From Rhizosphaericola sp047606825 (lineage in GTDB: Bacteria > Bacteroidota > Bacteroidia > Chitinophagales > Chitinophagaceae), in contig JASGDY010000108.1 in NCBI GenBank assembly GCA_047606825.1, positions 1 to 23,204 on the forward strand: 23,204 bases of DNA. The letters run 5' to 3'. Position 1 is the first letter of the stretch. The number at the start of each line of letters is the position of its first letter. Made by a program: the position numbers and the translations under genes. The notes beneath the pieces were generated by a model, which saw nothing but the letters and a program-made list of their open reading frames with translations, made no database searches and was not told where the DNA came from. Of this stretch, positions 1 through 8,823 are shown piece by piece.

Positions 1-1
1 A

Positions 2-109
2 GATGTGGAAGATTTTATAAGCGAAAAGGTCAACACGGTTCCCGAAACAGAAATTATGAAAACTTGCAGTTTTGACTATATTTTTTCTGACTTAATTTGG
101 ACTGTTTAA
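2..109 (+). CDS. C-terminal tail of an unidentified protein (5' partial)
   Basis: An open frame enters from the left edge and reads 35 residues, DVEDFISEKV..., to a TAA at 107-109. The composition (acidic amphipathic stretch, then a hydrophobic/aromatic end SDYIFSD-like) is protein-like, and the other plus frames are less convincing. The tail runs towards the end of res, so the two genes converge with about 40 bp between them. The pattern D-x-E-x-F-x-x-x-K-V is vaguely reminiscent of the ligand-binding end of Lrp/AsnC-type regulators, but 35 residues are too few to name a family. No terminator hairpin is visible between it and res. Confidence 0.4.
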   Translation, partial: DVEDFISEKVNTVPETEIMKTCSFDYIFSDLIWTV

Positions 110-149
110 TATTAGTGTTTGGTATTAAAACCATGTTTGTCTGCAATGA

Positions 150-2807
150 TTATGAATATAGCTGTCCCACCTTATTGACCACTTTATATTCCAAATCGTC
201 AAACTCGTTGAAATGTGCCACGCCGCATTTTATTTTTCGTTGTTCGTCTGCATCTAACTTTGTCAAGTCAACGGTTGGTGTTCCTGTGCCTTTGGTTTCT
301 GCTACGAAGTAGATTTTTTTATCGTCCTCAAAAACTACCGCCCAATCGGGATTGTAGTTTCCTATCGGTGTCGGGATTTTGAACCAATTCGGCAATTTGA
401 AATAGAATTTTACCTGTTCGCTTGTTTCGCAGTCTTGGGCAAATTGATTTTCAATACCGGAATCCAAAGGCATAAATTCTTCATAGATTGTCTTTGAAGT
501 GTCTGCAACTTTGAACGTGAAACTGTCTAAGTAAATTTCCAATTCCTGTGCTTCAAACAAAGTCATTTCGTATTCCGAACCGCCTATTTTTTGGTATTTG
601 ATTCCGTCAATCATCAAGTCGTACAAAGTGCGTTTGGTGGCTTGTGTCGCCAAGTCCAAAAACAATTGCGGATTTACTAAAATGTCATCTATTCTGCCTG
701 ACTGAACCAAAATATCATTGATTGTTGAACGTGTCAATTCGGTTTTGTTTTGAATGTAGCCTAACACATCGGGAATTTTCCAAGAATAGCCGTCAAAAGA
801 AACACCACGACCAACGCCCAAATGTTTGGTTTCTATGGCTTCATTTGTCATTTCAATTCCAATTTTTGTGGAAGTAATTTTTGGTGCATTGATTTTGTCT
901 AACGCTTTTATTGCCGTTGCGGTTTTGGTAATTAAATCGGCTGTGTCGTAGTTTACACGATACGTTGTTTTCAATTTCAGTTTTTCCCAAATCTCCAAAA
1001 ATTTCGGGGCGGCTTCAAAACCTTTGCGGTATTTTACGGACACACGTTCACGTTTTTGTTTTATTCTGCCTGCAAACGAAACGCCGCAATCTTCTTCAAT
1101 TTCTTTCTGCAATGCTTTTGCGAAATCGTTGTATGATTCGTTGGCAATTACAGTCAGGCGGTTTATGTTTTGGTCATACGTTCTTTCGCCTTTTTGATTA
1201 ACGGCTAAACGTAAACCACGCCCAATTTCCTGACGTTTTTTAATGTCGGATTTTGTTTCGTTCAGAGTGCAAATTTGAAATACGTTTGGATTGTCCCAAC
1301 CTTCACGCAAAGCGGAGTGTGAAAAAATGAAACGCAAAGAATTGTCTAAACCGAGCAACTTTTCTTTGTCTTTCATAATCAAACTGTACGTGTCGTCATC
1401 GGCTTTTGTTTCGCCATTGGTGTCTTTTACCTTTCCTTTGTTGTCCGTTGAAAAATAGCCGTTGTGTGTTTCTTCCACCGGAAATTTGTTGAGTTCTTTG
1501 TATGCAGGTTTTGAAATGTAATCGTTGTAAATTTCTTCAAACCATTTGGCAAATTTCCCTTTTACGGCATTGCCCGAAGCATCGTAAGTTCGGTAATTGG
1601 CAACTTTGTCAATGAAAAACAACGACAAAACCTTTATTCCTTTTCGGTTTAGTTTAATCTCTTTCTTCAAATGTTCCTCAACGGTTTTTTCAATTTGATA
1701 TTTCATTATATCGTCTGTCAAACCGCCTTGTGTGTCGCCTTTGTAAAGTATGTTTCCGTTTGAAAGTGTAATGCTTTGGTCGGTTGCGTCAATGGTGTCA
1801 ATAATGTAACCGTCTGCATAAATTTCTCTTTCGTTAGAAAGTTTATATAAATCGTCTTCTACTTTTACGGTAACAGATTTCTTTTTTACTCCATTGTTGT
1901 CATTTATGTTAATGGATATTTTTGCTGTAACTTTTGTTTTGGTTGCTGTGATAGATTCTACCGAAATAAACGCATCGTTGTTGGCGTTTTCTTCAATGAT
2001 AGAGTCCACTTCTATTTGTTTTACCAAACCCAAATCGTAGGCTTTTACAGGATTAAGACTATATGTGAGGTTGTATTGGTTTTTGTGTGTAGCCGAATAA
2101 CGCAAGGTGCAAAGCGGATGGAGATTTACAATCGCTTTTTTACGGTTTTCGGTTTCCATATTTTGCGGTTCGTCCACAATGACAATGGGTTGTGTGGTTT
2201 GAATAAACTCAATCGGTTTTTGTCCGTTCAGTTTGTCGTTTGGTTTATTGATAATGTTTTCGTCTTTGGCAAACGAATCAATGTTTATGACCAAAACCTC
2301 AATGTTGTTGGTTGTGGCAAAACCACGCAAAGCCGAAACTTTGGAACTATCATAAACCCCAAAATTTATCGGAACATTGTCGTAAAGCGTTTGAAAATGT
2401 TCGTGTGTAATTTCCAAGTTTTTCAAAACGCCTTCACGAATGGCAACAGACGGAACGACAATCACAAACTTTTTGAAGCCATAGAGTTTGTTCAGTTCGT
2501 AAATGGTTCGCAGATACACATAAGTTTTTCCTGTGCCTGTTTCCATTTCTACGGAAAAGTGCATACCATCCAACGCTTCCGAAACGTTAATTTCATTGTG
2601 GGTTTGTATGCTTTGCAAATTGGAAAGAATTTGTTCTTCCGATAAAACCAAATTATTTTTTACGCCTACAATAAAATCAAAAACACCTTCTTCCTTTTGG
2701 TTAAATTCCAAAATCGAATCTTCCATAGGTTGTCCTTCAAACAAATCGGTAATGGATTTGATTGCTTCTTGCTGATATTGTAGATTGGATTCAAAACTTA
2801 ATTTCAT
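150..2807 (-). CDS. res: Type III restriction enzyme, Res subunit (helicase-nuclease)
   Basis: Restriction subunit of a Type III R-M system. It works with Mod to translocate or diffuse along DNA using ATP and cut near unmethylated recognition sites. The 885-residue protein has superfamily 2 helicase motifs: Walker A GTGKT at 91-95, motif II DEPQ at 212-215, RYSATH at 236-241 and motif VI QEIGRGLR at 526-533. A C-terminal PD-(D/E)xK nuclease follows, with PD at 820-821 and ETK at 837-839, as expected for Res. Length is normal and no motif is broken, so it should be active. The open frame extends 45 codons further upstream, but that part overlaps the AlbA_2 gene in another frame and looks non-protein-like. 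The ATG at 2807 sits in an ATGA overlap with the upstream stop, which indicates translational coupling. It is the last gene of the operon, and mod lies two genes upstream rather than adjacent as is usual. Confidence 0.93.
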   Translation of the reverse strand: MKLSFESNLQYQQEAIKSITDLFEGQPMEDSILEFNQKEEGVFDFIVGVKNNLVLSEEQILSNLQSIQTHNEINVSEALDGMHFSVEMETGTGKTYVYLRTIYELNKLYGFKKFVIVVPSVAIREGVLKNLEITHEHFQTLYDNVPINFGVYDSSKVSALRGFATTNNIEVLVINIDSFAKDENIINKPNDKLNGQKPIEFIQTTQPIVIVDEPQNMETENRKKAIVNLHPLCTLRYSATHKNQYNLTYSLNPVKAYDLGLVKQIEVDSIIEENANNDAFISVESITATKTKVTAKISININDNNGVKKKSVTVKVEDDLYKLSNEREIYADGYIIDTIDATDQSITLSNGNILYKGDTQGGLTDDIMKYQIEKTVEEHLKKEIKLNRKGIKVLSLFFIDKVANYRTYDASGNAVKGKFAKWFEEIYNDYISKPAYKELNKFPVEETHNGYFSTDNKGKVKDTNGETKADDDTYSLIMKDKEKLLGLDNSLRFIFSHSALREGWDNPNVFQICTLNETKSDIKKRQEIGRGLRLAVNQKGERTYDQNINRLTVIANESYNDFAKALQKEIEEDCGVSFAGRIKQKRERVSVKYRKGFEAAPKFLEIWEKLKLKTTYRVNYDTADLITKTATAIKALDKINAPKITSTKIGIEMTNEAIETKHLGVGRGVSFDGYSWKIPDVLGYIQNKTELTRSTINDILVQSGRIDDILVNPQLFLDLATQATKRTLYDLMIDGIKYQKIGGSEYEMTLFEAQELEIYLDSFTFKVADTSKTIYEEFMPLDSGIENQFAQDCETSEQVKFYFKLPNWFKIPTPIGNYNPDWAVVFEDDKKIYFVAETKGTGTPTVDLTKLDADEQRKIKCGVAHFNEFDDLEYKVVNKVGQLYS

Positions 2808-3976
2808 TGCTTTTCGGGTCTGGGGATGATAACACGAAATTGTTCGCCTTCTGTATCGTTGATCAGTTCGATGTTGGGTTGTGCTGCTATTGCTCGTGTA
2901 ATTCCCGAACCAAAGCCACGATATGTCATTAATTTGGAACAATAAGAAACTAAAAGATTATTTCTCACAACAGCAGTTCCCATTTTCACATTCTCTATAG
3001 TAAGACTATTTGGCAACGCCCCAGGACTTACTATTTCGATTCGGTCATCAAAAATCATCACACGTACAGGCGAATTTTGTGAATAATCTCTATGTACCAA
3101 AGCATTTTGAAGTAATTCTTCTAATGCAGTCTGCGAAACTTCTAATTTGCCAATAGAATTAAAATTCTGACCTGCCTGAATATGATGTAGATTTGTTTTG
3201 AAAAAACGCATTGTTTCTTCAAAAATTTCAGGAATTGTACCTTCAATATCCTGACTGCTTCGATAATCCGTTCCACCAATACTGTTTCCGAAAAACGATA
3301 TTGCTTTTACACAAAATACAGGTCTGTATTTCTGCGGATTTTTCGCAAAAAACAAAAGACCTCCTAATGTAAGACGACCGTCTTTCAATATATTCAGGTT
3401 CGTTAATAGGGTTTCTGAAATTTCTATTTCCTCGTCTGTTTCTCTTTTTTGAATTGCCTTGATGTATTGCTCTACTTTTGAAAAATTGATGTCGTCAACA
3501 GAAGTTTGCGGAATAACCATTTCGTCTAAATACAAAATTCCACTTTGTTGAAACAGTCTTACTTGCTCATTGTTGTCGGTCAATCTTCTTTTGTCAGAAC
3601 CTTGTTTTATCCAAATTGCACCGTTTCTATCTTTGTATGGTTTTGCAATTCCCTCTGAAACCTCCACAACTAAAATTTTCTTTTCGTCAGTTTCCGAAGG
3701 AATTGACACGACTTCTGTATAAAGAAAAATTTGCGGTTTTACTTTTTCATTTGCGATTGTTGCAATTCTGTTATTGTAAGATTGCAACTGCTGATAATTT
3801 AAACCTAATACCGTTCCTTTTTTATCCTCAATTCCAAACAAAATAATCCCACCTTTTGAGTTGGATAAAGCAATCAGTTCAGCCGCAATGGAATCGTCAT
3901 TGTCAATTTCTCTTTTAAATTGAACTTTGCTTGTTTCGCCTGTGCTGATGATGTCTAATAGTTCTATTGCGTTCAT
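2804..3976 (-). CDS. AlbA_2 (Schlafen-type) DNA-binding / GHKL ATPase protein
   Basis: This 390-residue protein has the layout of the family once annotated as transcriptional regulators or RecG-like C-terminal proteins. An N-terminal AlbA_2/Schlafen-type nucleic-acid-binding domain (about 1-130) shows ETSKVQFKRE and the glycine core SNSKGGIILFGIED (38-51). A middle winged-helix-like part follows, then a C-terminal GHKL/HATPase_c_4 fold with N-box EELLQNALVHRDY (286-298), DDRIEIVSPG (310-319) and YRGFGSGI (352-359). The family is common in defence islands, but its biochemical role is mostly unknown. Its start overlaps the stop of the PHP-ATPase gene by 4 bp (ATGA), and its stop overlaps the res start the same way. 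The three genes should therefore be made together. A role as sensor, regulator or accessory effector of the R-M operon is inference. Confidence 0.85.
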   Translation of the reverse strand: MNAIELLDIISTGETSKVQFKREIDNDDSIAAELIALSNSKGGIILFGIEDKKGTVLGLNYQQLQSYNNRIATIANEKVKPQIFLYTEVVSIPSETDEKKILVVEVSEGIAKPYKDRNGAIWIKQGSDKRRLTDNNEQVRLFQQSGILYLDEMVIPQTSVDDINFSKVEQYIKAIQKRETDEEIEISETLLTNLNILKDGRLTLGGLLFFAKNPQKYRPVFCVKAISFFGNSIGGTDYRSSQDIEGTIPEIFEETMRFFKTNLHHIQAGQNFNSIGKLEVSQTALEELLQNALVHRDYSQNSPVRVMIFDDRIEIVSPGALPNSLTIENVKMGTAVVRNNLLVSYCSKLMTYRGFGSGITRAIAAQPNIELINDTEGEQFRVIIPRPEKQ

Positions 3977-6588
3977 TTTGTTTTCAGTTTTTCAATGTTC
4001 CAAATACTGTAAATGTTCTTTCTACGGCTAAATGCTTCATCTCCACCCTCCATAATATCAACTATAAATCGTTGCGTTTGGTGATTATCGATCGAGCCTG
4101 AGTGAACCGTTATTTTCTTTTCGTCATAACTGCAAGCCACCACTTTTTCACTGTCACCAAGTACAGGAATGTTTGCATTATGCGTTGCAAAAATAAACTG
4201 CATATTGCCTTTTATCTTTTTCAGTTCTTTGATGACTTCGTCATAAATGGTCTGGTTATCTAAATCATCTTCGGGCTGGTCAATTATCAAAACATCATTT
4301 TCTTTTTGTGCCAACAAAAACAAAATCAAAGCCGAAGCTCGTTGTCCCAAAGAATGTTTGTCTAATGACTTTCCATTGTATTGAATAATAATTTTATTAT
4401 CTACTTTAAAAGTCAGTAAGTCTTCTAAATTTTCGGAAAATCTTCTCTTAAAATCTACGACCTGATTTTCATTCAAGATAGAATTGAGTTTGCTACTGTC
4501 TTTATAAATCTGAATGAAGTCATTATAAGTTGTAGTAATTTCCTGATATGCCGTATCACGAATATTTGTTCCTTTGAAAATCTGTTTTAGTTTTTCAAAA
4601 TATTTATCTTTTCTCCCTTTGAACCCTACTGCAATAGAAAGTTTGCTTTCTACTTCATTAATTCGGTTCACTTCTTTTTCCAAAAGCTGATATTCTTCTA
4701 ACCAAAGATTGTCAAGTTCCACTAACTTATTCGACAATTCATCTTGCCATTCTTTTCTCCTCTTTTCGGATTTGTCAATTTCCAGTAATTTCAGCCTTGA
4801 TGTGTCTATTTGTCTGTTCAGCGTTAGGAAATTGTCGGGGTTGATAGTATCTGTGCCAATTTCTCGTTTGATTTTGGCAAATTCTTCTTTTAACCCTTCC
4901 TTTTTTACATTTATTTTCCCAATGAGTTCTTTGTATTTCTGTTGAAGTTGAGCAGAATTCTTTTGAATAGTCTTTAATTTTTCAAATTCTGCCTTCAACT
5001 CTTGTAACAATTTCTTTGCTTCTTCAAAAAACTCTTGGTTTACTTCTGAACCCGAAATTTCTTGCTGAAAAAAATAATCGTGATTAGTGATTAGCAATTG
5101 TAATTCGGTTATGTAATTTTTTACAGAACTTCCCGATTGCGATAATCTGGAAACATCAGAATCAAAAAGCGTTTGTTGCTTTAATTTATCTTCTACACCT
5201 TTTTCTTTAAAGAATTGAAGTTGATGTTGAGCATTTTTTATGACTGTTTCAGTTTCTTTTTTTAAATCGTTTAAGTTGCGAAGTTTTTTTATCTCCGCAA
5301 CAATGTTTCCAACTTCTCTTTTCTTTTGTTCTATCTTTGATTGAATATCTTTTAAACGAGTTCCAACCAAGCGTTGAATTAAATCAGCTTCAAAATCATC
5401 ACCTTTATTTGATAAATCCTTTTGCCCGAAATAGACAATATTATCTACGACTATATTTAAAGATATTCCGGATGTTATCAATATTCCATTTTGGTAAATA
5501 TCTTCTTTTTGGTCATAAATCTTCTCAATTCTATATTCTTCACCTTGTTTATTTATTATAGTAAGAATTGCTTTACTGCCACTTCTTAAAATATGTGTAA
5601 TTAAATCATTTTTGTATTTTGGGTCGGCAGCATTAATTGGTAACGATACTCCCAATGTGTAGCGCAAAATTTCTAATACTGATGATTTTCCGCTCCCCCT
5701 AATCCCTATGAGCGTGTTAAGTTCGGGCGAAAAATCAATTTTAGTTCCGTCCAATAAACCGCCTTCAAAAGCAATGGATTTGATGTAAGAATTTTTTATT
5801 TCGGGCTTGTCTTTTGGCGAAACCCTATATTTGCTGTCAGACAAAGCATAAGTCAATGCTTCAAAATTGAAGTCGCCAATTTTCAGGTAAGTAACTTTTC
5901 CTTTGCCGATTGCATCAATACCACCGTGAGCATTATCTGAACCTTCAACACAAGCTATTTTACTTTTTCTGTTTAACCATTGACAACATTTATTGTAGTT
6001 TTCAAGATTAGCACTTTTTTGAACAGCCAAAACTCTGTTGAACGCTTCTTGTTTTACAAAATCCTCTTGTGTCCTTCCTCTCAGTTCCGTAAACAGACCG
6101 TTAGTATCATCAATGTGAGCCAATACAATAAAATAATCGTGTCCGATTTTATCTAATGCTTCAACGGTTTCTTTCAGGTTGAAGTTTGAATTTGGATAAG
6201 GTGGCTTATCATAATTTTGTATGCCATAAAAAGCATTGTCCAAAAATTTGCTGATGTTATCTGCTTCGCCCTGATACCATTTATCGTCAAATGCAATAAG
6301 AATATGAATACCTTCTTTTAAGGAGAACTCAACACCTGCGAACAAACCAATTCCCTCTTTGAGTGCCTTTTTTCTTAATGCAACAAATTCATTTTTATCA
6401 AATTTATTATGATTGGTAACTATACCAACATTGATGTTTTGTAATTTGAGTTGCTCAATATACAAACGGCAAAAGTCATTTGCATTGCCCGTGTATGCAA
6501 ATTCTCTGTCGGCTTTGGTGTGCAAATGGAAATCAGCCCGAAGCCAAATTGCTCCATTTTCAAATATATTTTTGCTCTCGTTTTCCAT
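3973..6588 (-). CDS. PHP phosphoesterase - SMC/Rad50-like ATPase fusion (Ppl/TrlF-like)
   Basis: The 871-residue protein has an N-terminal PHP-type metal phosphoesterase domain (about 15-235) and an SMC/Rad50-like ABC ATPase split by a long coiled coil. Likely PHP metal ligands are H21 and H23 (HLH), T58-N59-H60, E87 (GVEFS), H95, H158 and the SDNAH motif at 217-221. The ATPase has Walker A GIRGSGKSS (295-303), a coiled coil at roughly 405-690, signature SLGQRAS (746-752), Walker B VLIIDQPED (766-774) and the switch histidine ATHN (H803). PHP plus SMC ATPase is the layout of the Ppl defence protein reported in a large defence-gene screen, and of proteins annotated as TrlF-family ATPases. By family logic, ATPase-gated cleavage or hydrolysis of nucleic acid or nucleotide is likely, but the substrate is unknown. 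The gene starts 9 bp after mod stops and overlaps the next gene by 4 bp, so it lies inside the Type III R-M operon. Confidence 0.85.
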   Translation of the reverse strand: MENESKNIFENGAIWLRADFHLHTKADREFAYTGNANDFCRLYIEQLKLQNINVGIVTNHNKFDKNEFVALRKKALKEGIGLFAGVEFSLKEGIHILIAFDDKWYQGEADNISKFLDNAFYGIQNYDKPPYPNSNFNLKETVEALDKIGHDYFIVLAHIDDTNGLFTELRGRTQEDFVKQEAFNRVLAVQKSANLENYNKCCQWLNRKSKIACVEGSDNAHGGIDAIGKGKVTYLKIGDFNFEALTYALSDSKYRVSPKDKPEIKNSYIKSIAFEGGLLDGTKIDFSPELNTLIGIRGSGKSSVLEILRYTLGVSLPINAADPKYKNDLITHILRSGSKAILTIINKQGEEYRIEKIYDQKEDIYQNGILITSGISLNIVVDNIVYFGQKDLSNKGDDFEADLIQRLVGTRLKDIQSKIEQKKREVGNIVAEIKKLRNLNDLKKETETVIKNAQHQLQFFKEKGVEDKLKQQTLFDSDVSRLSQSGSSVKNYITELQLLITNHDYFFQQEISGSEVNQEFFEEAKKLLQELKAEFEKLKTIQKNSAQLQQKYKELIGKINVKKEGLKEEFAKIKREIGTDTINPDNFLTLNRQIDTSRLKLLEIDKSEKRRKEWQDELSNKLVELDNLWLEEYQLLEKEVNRINEVESKLSIAVGFKGRKDKYFEKLKQIFKGTNIRDTAYQEITTTYNDFIQIYKDSSKLNSILNENQVVDFKRRFSENLEDLLTFKVDNKIIIQYNGKSLDKHSLGQRASALILFLLAQKENDVLIIDQPEDDLDNQTIYDEVIKELKKIKGNMQFIFATHNANIPVLGDSEKVVACSYDEKKITVHSGSIDNHQTQRFIVDIMEGGDEAFSRRKNIYSIWNIEKLKTK

Positions 6589-6597
6589 TGTCTAAGA

Positions 6598-8640
6598 TTA
6601 TATTGTTTTAAATTCCACGCTTGCATCACGCATTTGCAACACGGTATTGGTTTTTAATTGGTCGTTGCCAGCAAATAACTTGTCCAACGCAATTACTTTT
6701 TTAGGTTTTGATGCAATAACCGTATCAATAATTTCCTGCGTGGCTTTTTCTAAAAGCAAAACCAATTCGTTGTTGTTTACTGCGTAAAAATCGTTTTGTT
6801 TTACAATGTTGCTGTTTAAGTCTTTTCCGCTTTTCAGCAACAATTCATACACCATATTTTCTATGGTTGCGTTTTCCGAAACTGGGTCAATAAATAATTG
6901 CATTTGCTCTTGCAATGCTTTGGCATCTTTGCCCCCTATCTGTTGCCACTGTTTAAAGTTGCTATCGGATAATTTCAAAACTTTAAAACCTAAATCTTGT
7001 GTTTTTAATTGCTCAACTTTGCTTTGTAAGTTTTCAATTTCTGCTTTTGTTTCCTCTGTTTGAAGTTCGCTTTTTAATTCTTTTATTTTCGCTTCGGCTG
7101 TTCTTATTTCTTCTTTAATGTCTTCTGCATTTTTTTTACTTGCTCTGCGTATGCGTTCTTTGCTTAGGTCGGCAATGGTTTTGTAACCCGCTTTGTAGGC
7201 TTCTGATTTTTCTTCTGTCAATTCAGGAAGCTGCACACAAATATATTTTCTGTTGCCGCCGTCTTCTTTATTCAATTCCATTACAGCGTGAGCTGTTGAA
7301 CCTGAACCTGCAAAGAAATCGAGAATTGTGTAGTCTGTTTCGTTTATTGTTTTCAAAAAATGTTTTATGAGGTTTATTGGCTTCGGAAATGAGAATATTT
7401 TTTGATTAAATAATTCGACAATTTCTTTATTGCCATCTTCACTCATACCAACTTCTTTTGGTAAAAAAGTAGAAACCGCTTTTTTTGCTTTTTCTGAACC
7501 ATATTTCTTTAACGCTTTTGCTTTGTCTTCACTTTCAAAAACCCGATAGGCAGGAATTGATATTTTTAGAAAATCATAATCATCAGGGAATACAATTTTT
7601 CCCTTATCATAATAGGATTGGAATGTATCTCTTGAAACTCCCCAAACTCTTTTTGGATTATGAGAATATTTTTTTTCTGTTTTTGGGTCTATCATTTCAA
7701 AAGCACAATTTGGTCTTTCTTCTTCGCTTCTTTGAGTTGTAATATCAGAAAGTCTCCATCTGTCATTGGGAAAATCTTCGGTTTGATAATACTTACGCTC
7801 TATATCAATTCCCGCTCCATAAGACGCTTTTGTAAAAGATAAAATCCATTCATAATCTTGCGAAACACCAAATGGTACATCACTTTTTGCTGTTCTCTTT
7901 TTCCAAGGAAATAATCCTACAAAATTTTCTTCTCCAAAAATTTCATTCATCAACAACCGTAGGTTATGCACTTCATTGTCGTCAATAGAAACAAAAATTA
8001 CACCGTCTTGCCGCAAGAGGTTTTTTGCCAAATAAAGGCGCGGCATCATCATATTGAGCCAGTTGCTGTGGTATTGTCCATTTTCTTTGCTGTTCTTTTT
8101 GAACATACCGTCTTTGGTCATATAGCCGTCTTCGTCTTTGTCGCCTACACGTTTTTCATACTCGGCTTTGGTTTCGCTAAACTTGTCGGGGTAAATGAAA
8201 CTGTCGTTGCCCGTGTTGTAAGGCGGGTCTATGTATATCATTTTCACTTTCCCGAAATAGCTTTTTTGCAGCACTTTCAGTACTTCCAGGTTTTCGCCTT
8301 CAATAAAAATGTTGTCTGAACTGTGATTTATTTGATTTTCGTGATTGCCCCGATTGTCAACATAAAAAGTTTCTCCTTTTGCATAGTTGGTGCCGTCTTT
8401 TTTCAGACTTTCTTCGGGACAGGGAACCAAGGTTTTGGTACTGGGCGTTTGCAACACTTTAAAGGCTTCGCTTTTTCCCGCCCAATTGAGCACATAGCGT
8501 TCATTGGTAAAATTGATGTTTTCGCCAAGCGTGGCTTTCAGTTTTTCCCAATCAATTTTCCCCTCGCTAAATACTTCGGGCAACAATTCACGCAAAGCGT
8601 TTAATTTCTGGTCTGTTATGTTAAGACTTGTTCCGTCCAT
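6598..8640 (-). CDS. mod: Type III DNA methyltransferase, Mod subunit (N6-adenine, beta class)
   Basis: Mod recognises the target site, methylates adenine at N6 using SAM, and guides Res. The 680-residue protein has the beta-class motif order: catalytic DPPY at 138-141 (IDPPYNTGND) comes before the SAM-binding motif DFFAGSGS at 441-448. The target-recognition region is expected between them (about 150-430). A charged coiled coil at about 505-560 and a C-terminal domain follow, as in Type III Mod proteins, and the length is normal. The ATG at 8640 is chosen because it opens a typical Mod N-terminus and leaves a 183-bp upstream gap. It is the first gene of the operon. An A8 run in the coding strand (7130-7137) could be slippage-prone, but the frame is intact here. 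The recognition sequence cannot be read from the protein. Confidence 0.95.
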   Translation of the reverse strand: MDGTSLNITDQKLNALRELLPEVFSEGKIDWEKLKATLGENINFTNERYVLNWAGKSEAFKVLQTPSTKTLVPCPEESLKKDGTNYAKGETFYVDNRGNHENQINHSSDNIFIEGENLEVLKVLQKSYFGKVKMIYIDPPYNTGNDSFIYPDKFSETKAEYEKRVGDKDEDGYMTKDGMFKKNSKENGQYHSNWLNMMMPRLYLAKNLLRQDGVIFVSIDDNEVHNLRLLMNEIFGEENFVGLFPWKKRTAKSDVPFGVSQDYEWILSFTKASYGAGIDIERKYYQTEDFPNDRWRLSDITTQRSEEERPNCAFEMIDPKTEKKYSHNPKRVWGVSRDTFQSYYDKGKIVFPDDYDFLKISIPAYRVFESEDKAKALKKYGSEKAKKAVSTFLPKEVGMSEDGNKEIVELFNQKIFSFPKPINLIKHFLKTINETDYTILDFFAGSGSTAHAVMELNKEDGGNRKYICVQLPELTEEKSEAYKAGYKTIADLSKERIRRASKKNAEDIKEEIRTAEAKIKELKSELQTEETKAEIENLQSKVEQLKTQDLGFKVLKLSDSNFKQWQQIGGKDAKALQEQMQLFIDPVSENATIENMVYELLLKSGKDLNSNIVKQNDFYAVNNNELVLLLEKATQEIIDTVIASKPKKVIALDKLFAGNDQLKTNTVLQMRDASVEFKTI

Positions 8641-8671
8641 ATCGTCTTTTACCGTGTTTGATTTCTTCCGA

Positions 8672-8679
8672 CTAAAGTA
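8672..8679 (-). promoter_or_regulatory. Possible -7 element of the mod-res operon
   Basis: On the minus strand TACTTTAG lies about 32 bp before the mod ATG, one mismatch from the Bacteroidota -7 consensus TAnnTTTG. No matching TTG -33 box is seen at the usual spacing, so this is a weak candidate. The terminator just upstream means the operon needs its own promoter somewhere in 8641-8739. Confidence 0.25.
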
Positions 8680-8739
8680 TGATTAAATTTTGAAGTGTCA
8701 TACTGCTGATTAAAAAACCATTCGCCAATATTGACAACT

Positions 8740-8772
8740 AAAAAAGCCACCAGTGATTGCTGATGGCTTTTT
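8740..8772 (-). terminator. Intrinsic terminator after the ppiD-like gene
   Basis: Arms AAAAAGCCA-x-CAG and CTG-x-TGGCTTTTT form a 12-bp stem with one mismatch (8750/8763) around a 6-nt loop (8754-8759). On the minus strand the stem is followed by six T. It lies about 50 bp after the ppiD-like stop and would insulate that gene from mod. The A/T-rich flanks are symmetrical, so it could also act on the plus strand. Confidence 0.8.
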
Positions 8773-8823
8773 GTATCGGTTTTATGTCGGTCGGTGGAGC
8801 ACCAACCGATAGAATCATTTTTA

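Noticed and set aside
2016..2645. Plus-strand frame of 209 codons opposite res
   Set aside because: It mirrors the helicase motifs of res and is rich in Phe, Val and Asn as expected from the reverse of an AT-rich gene.
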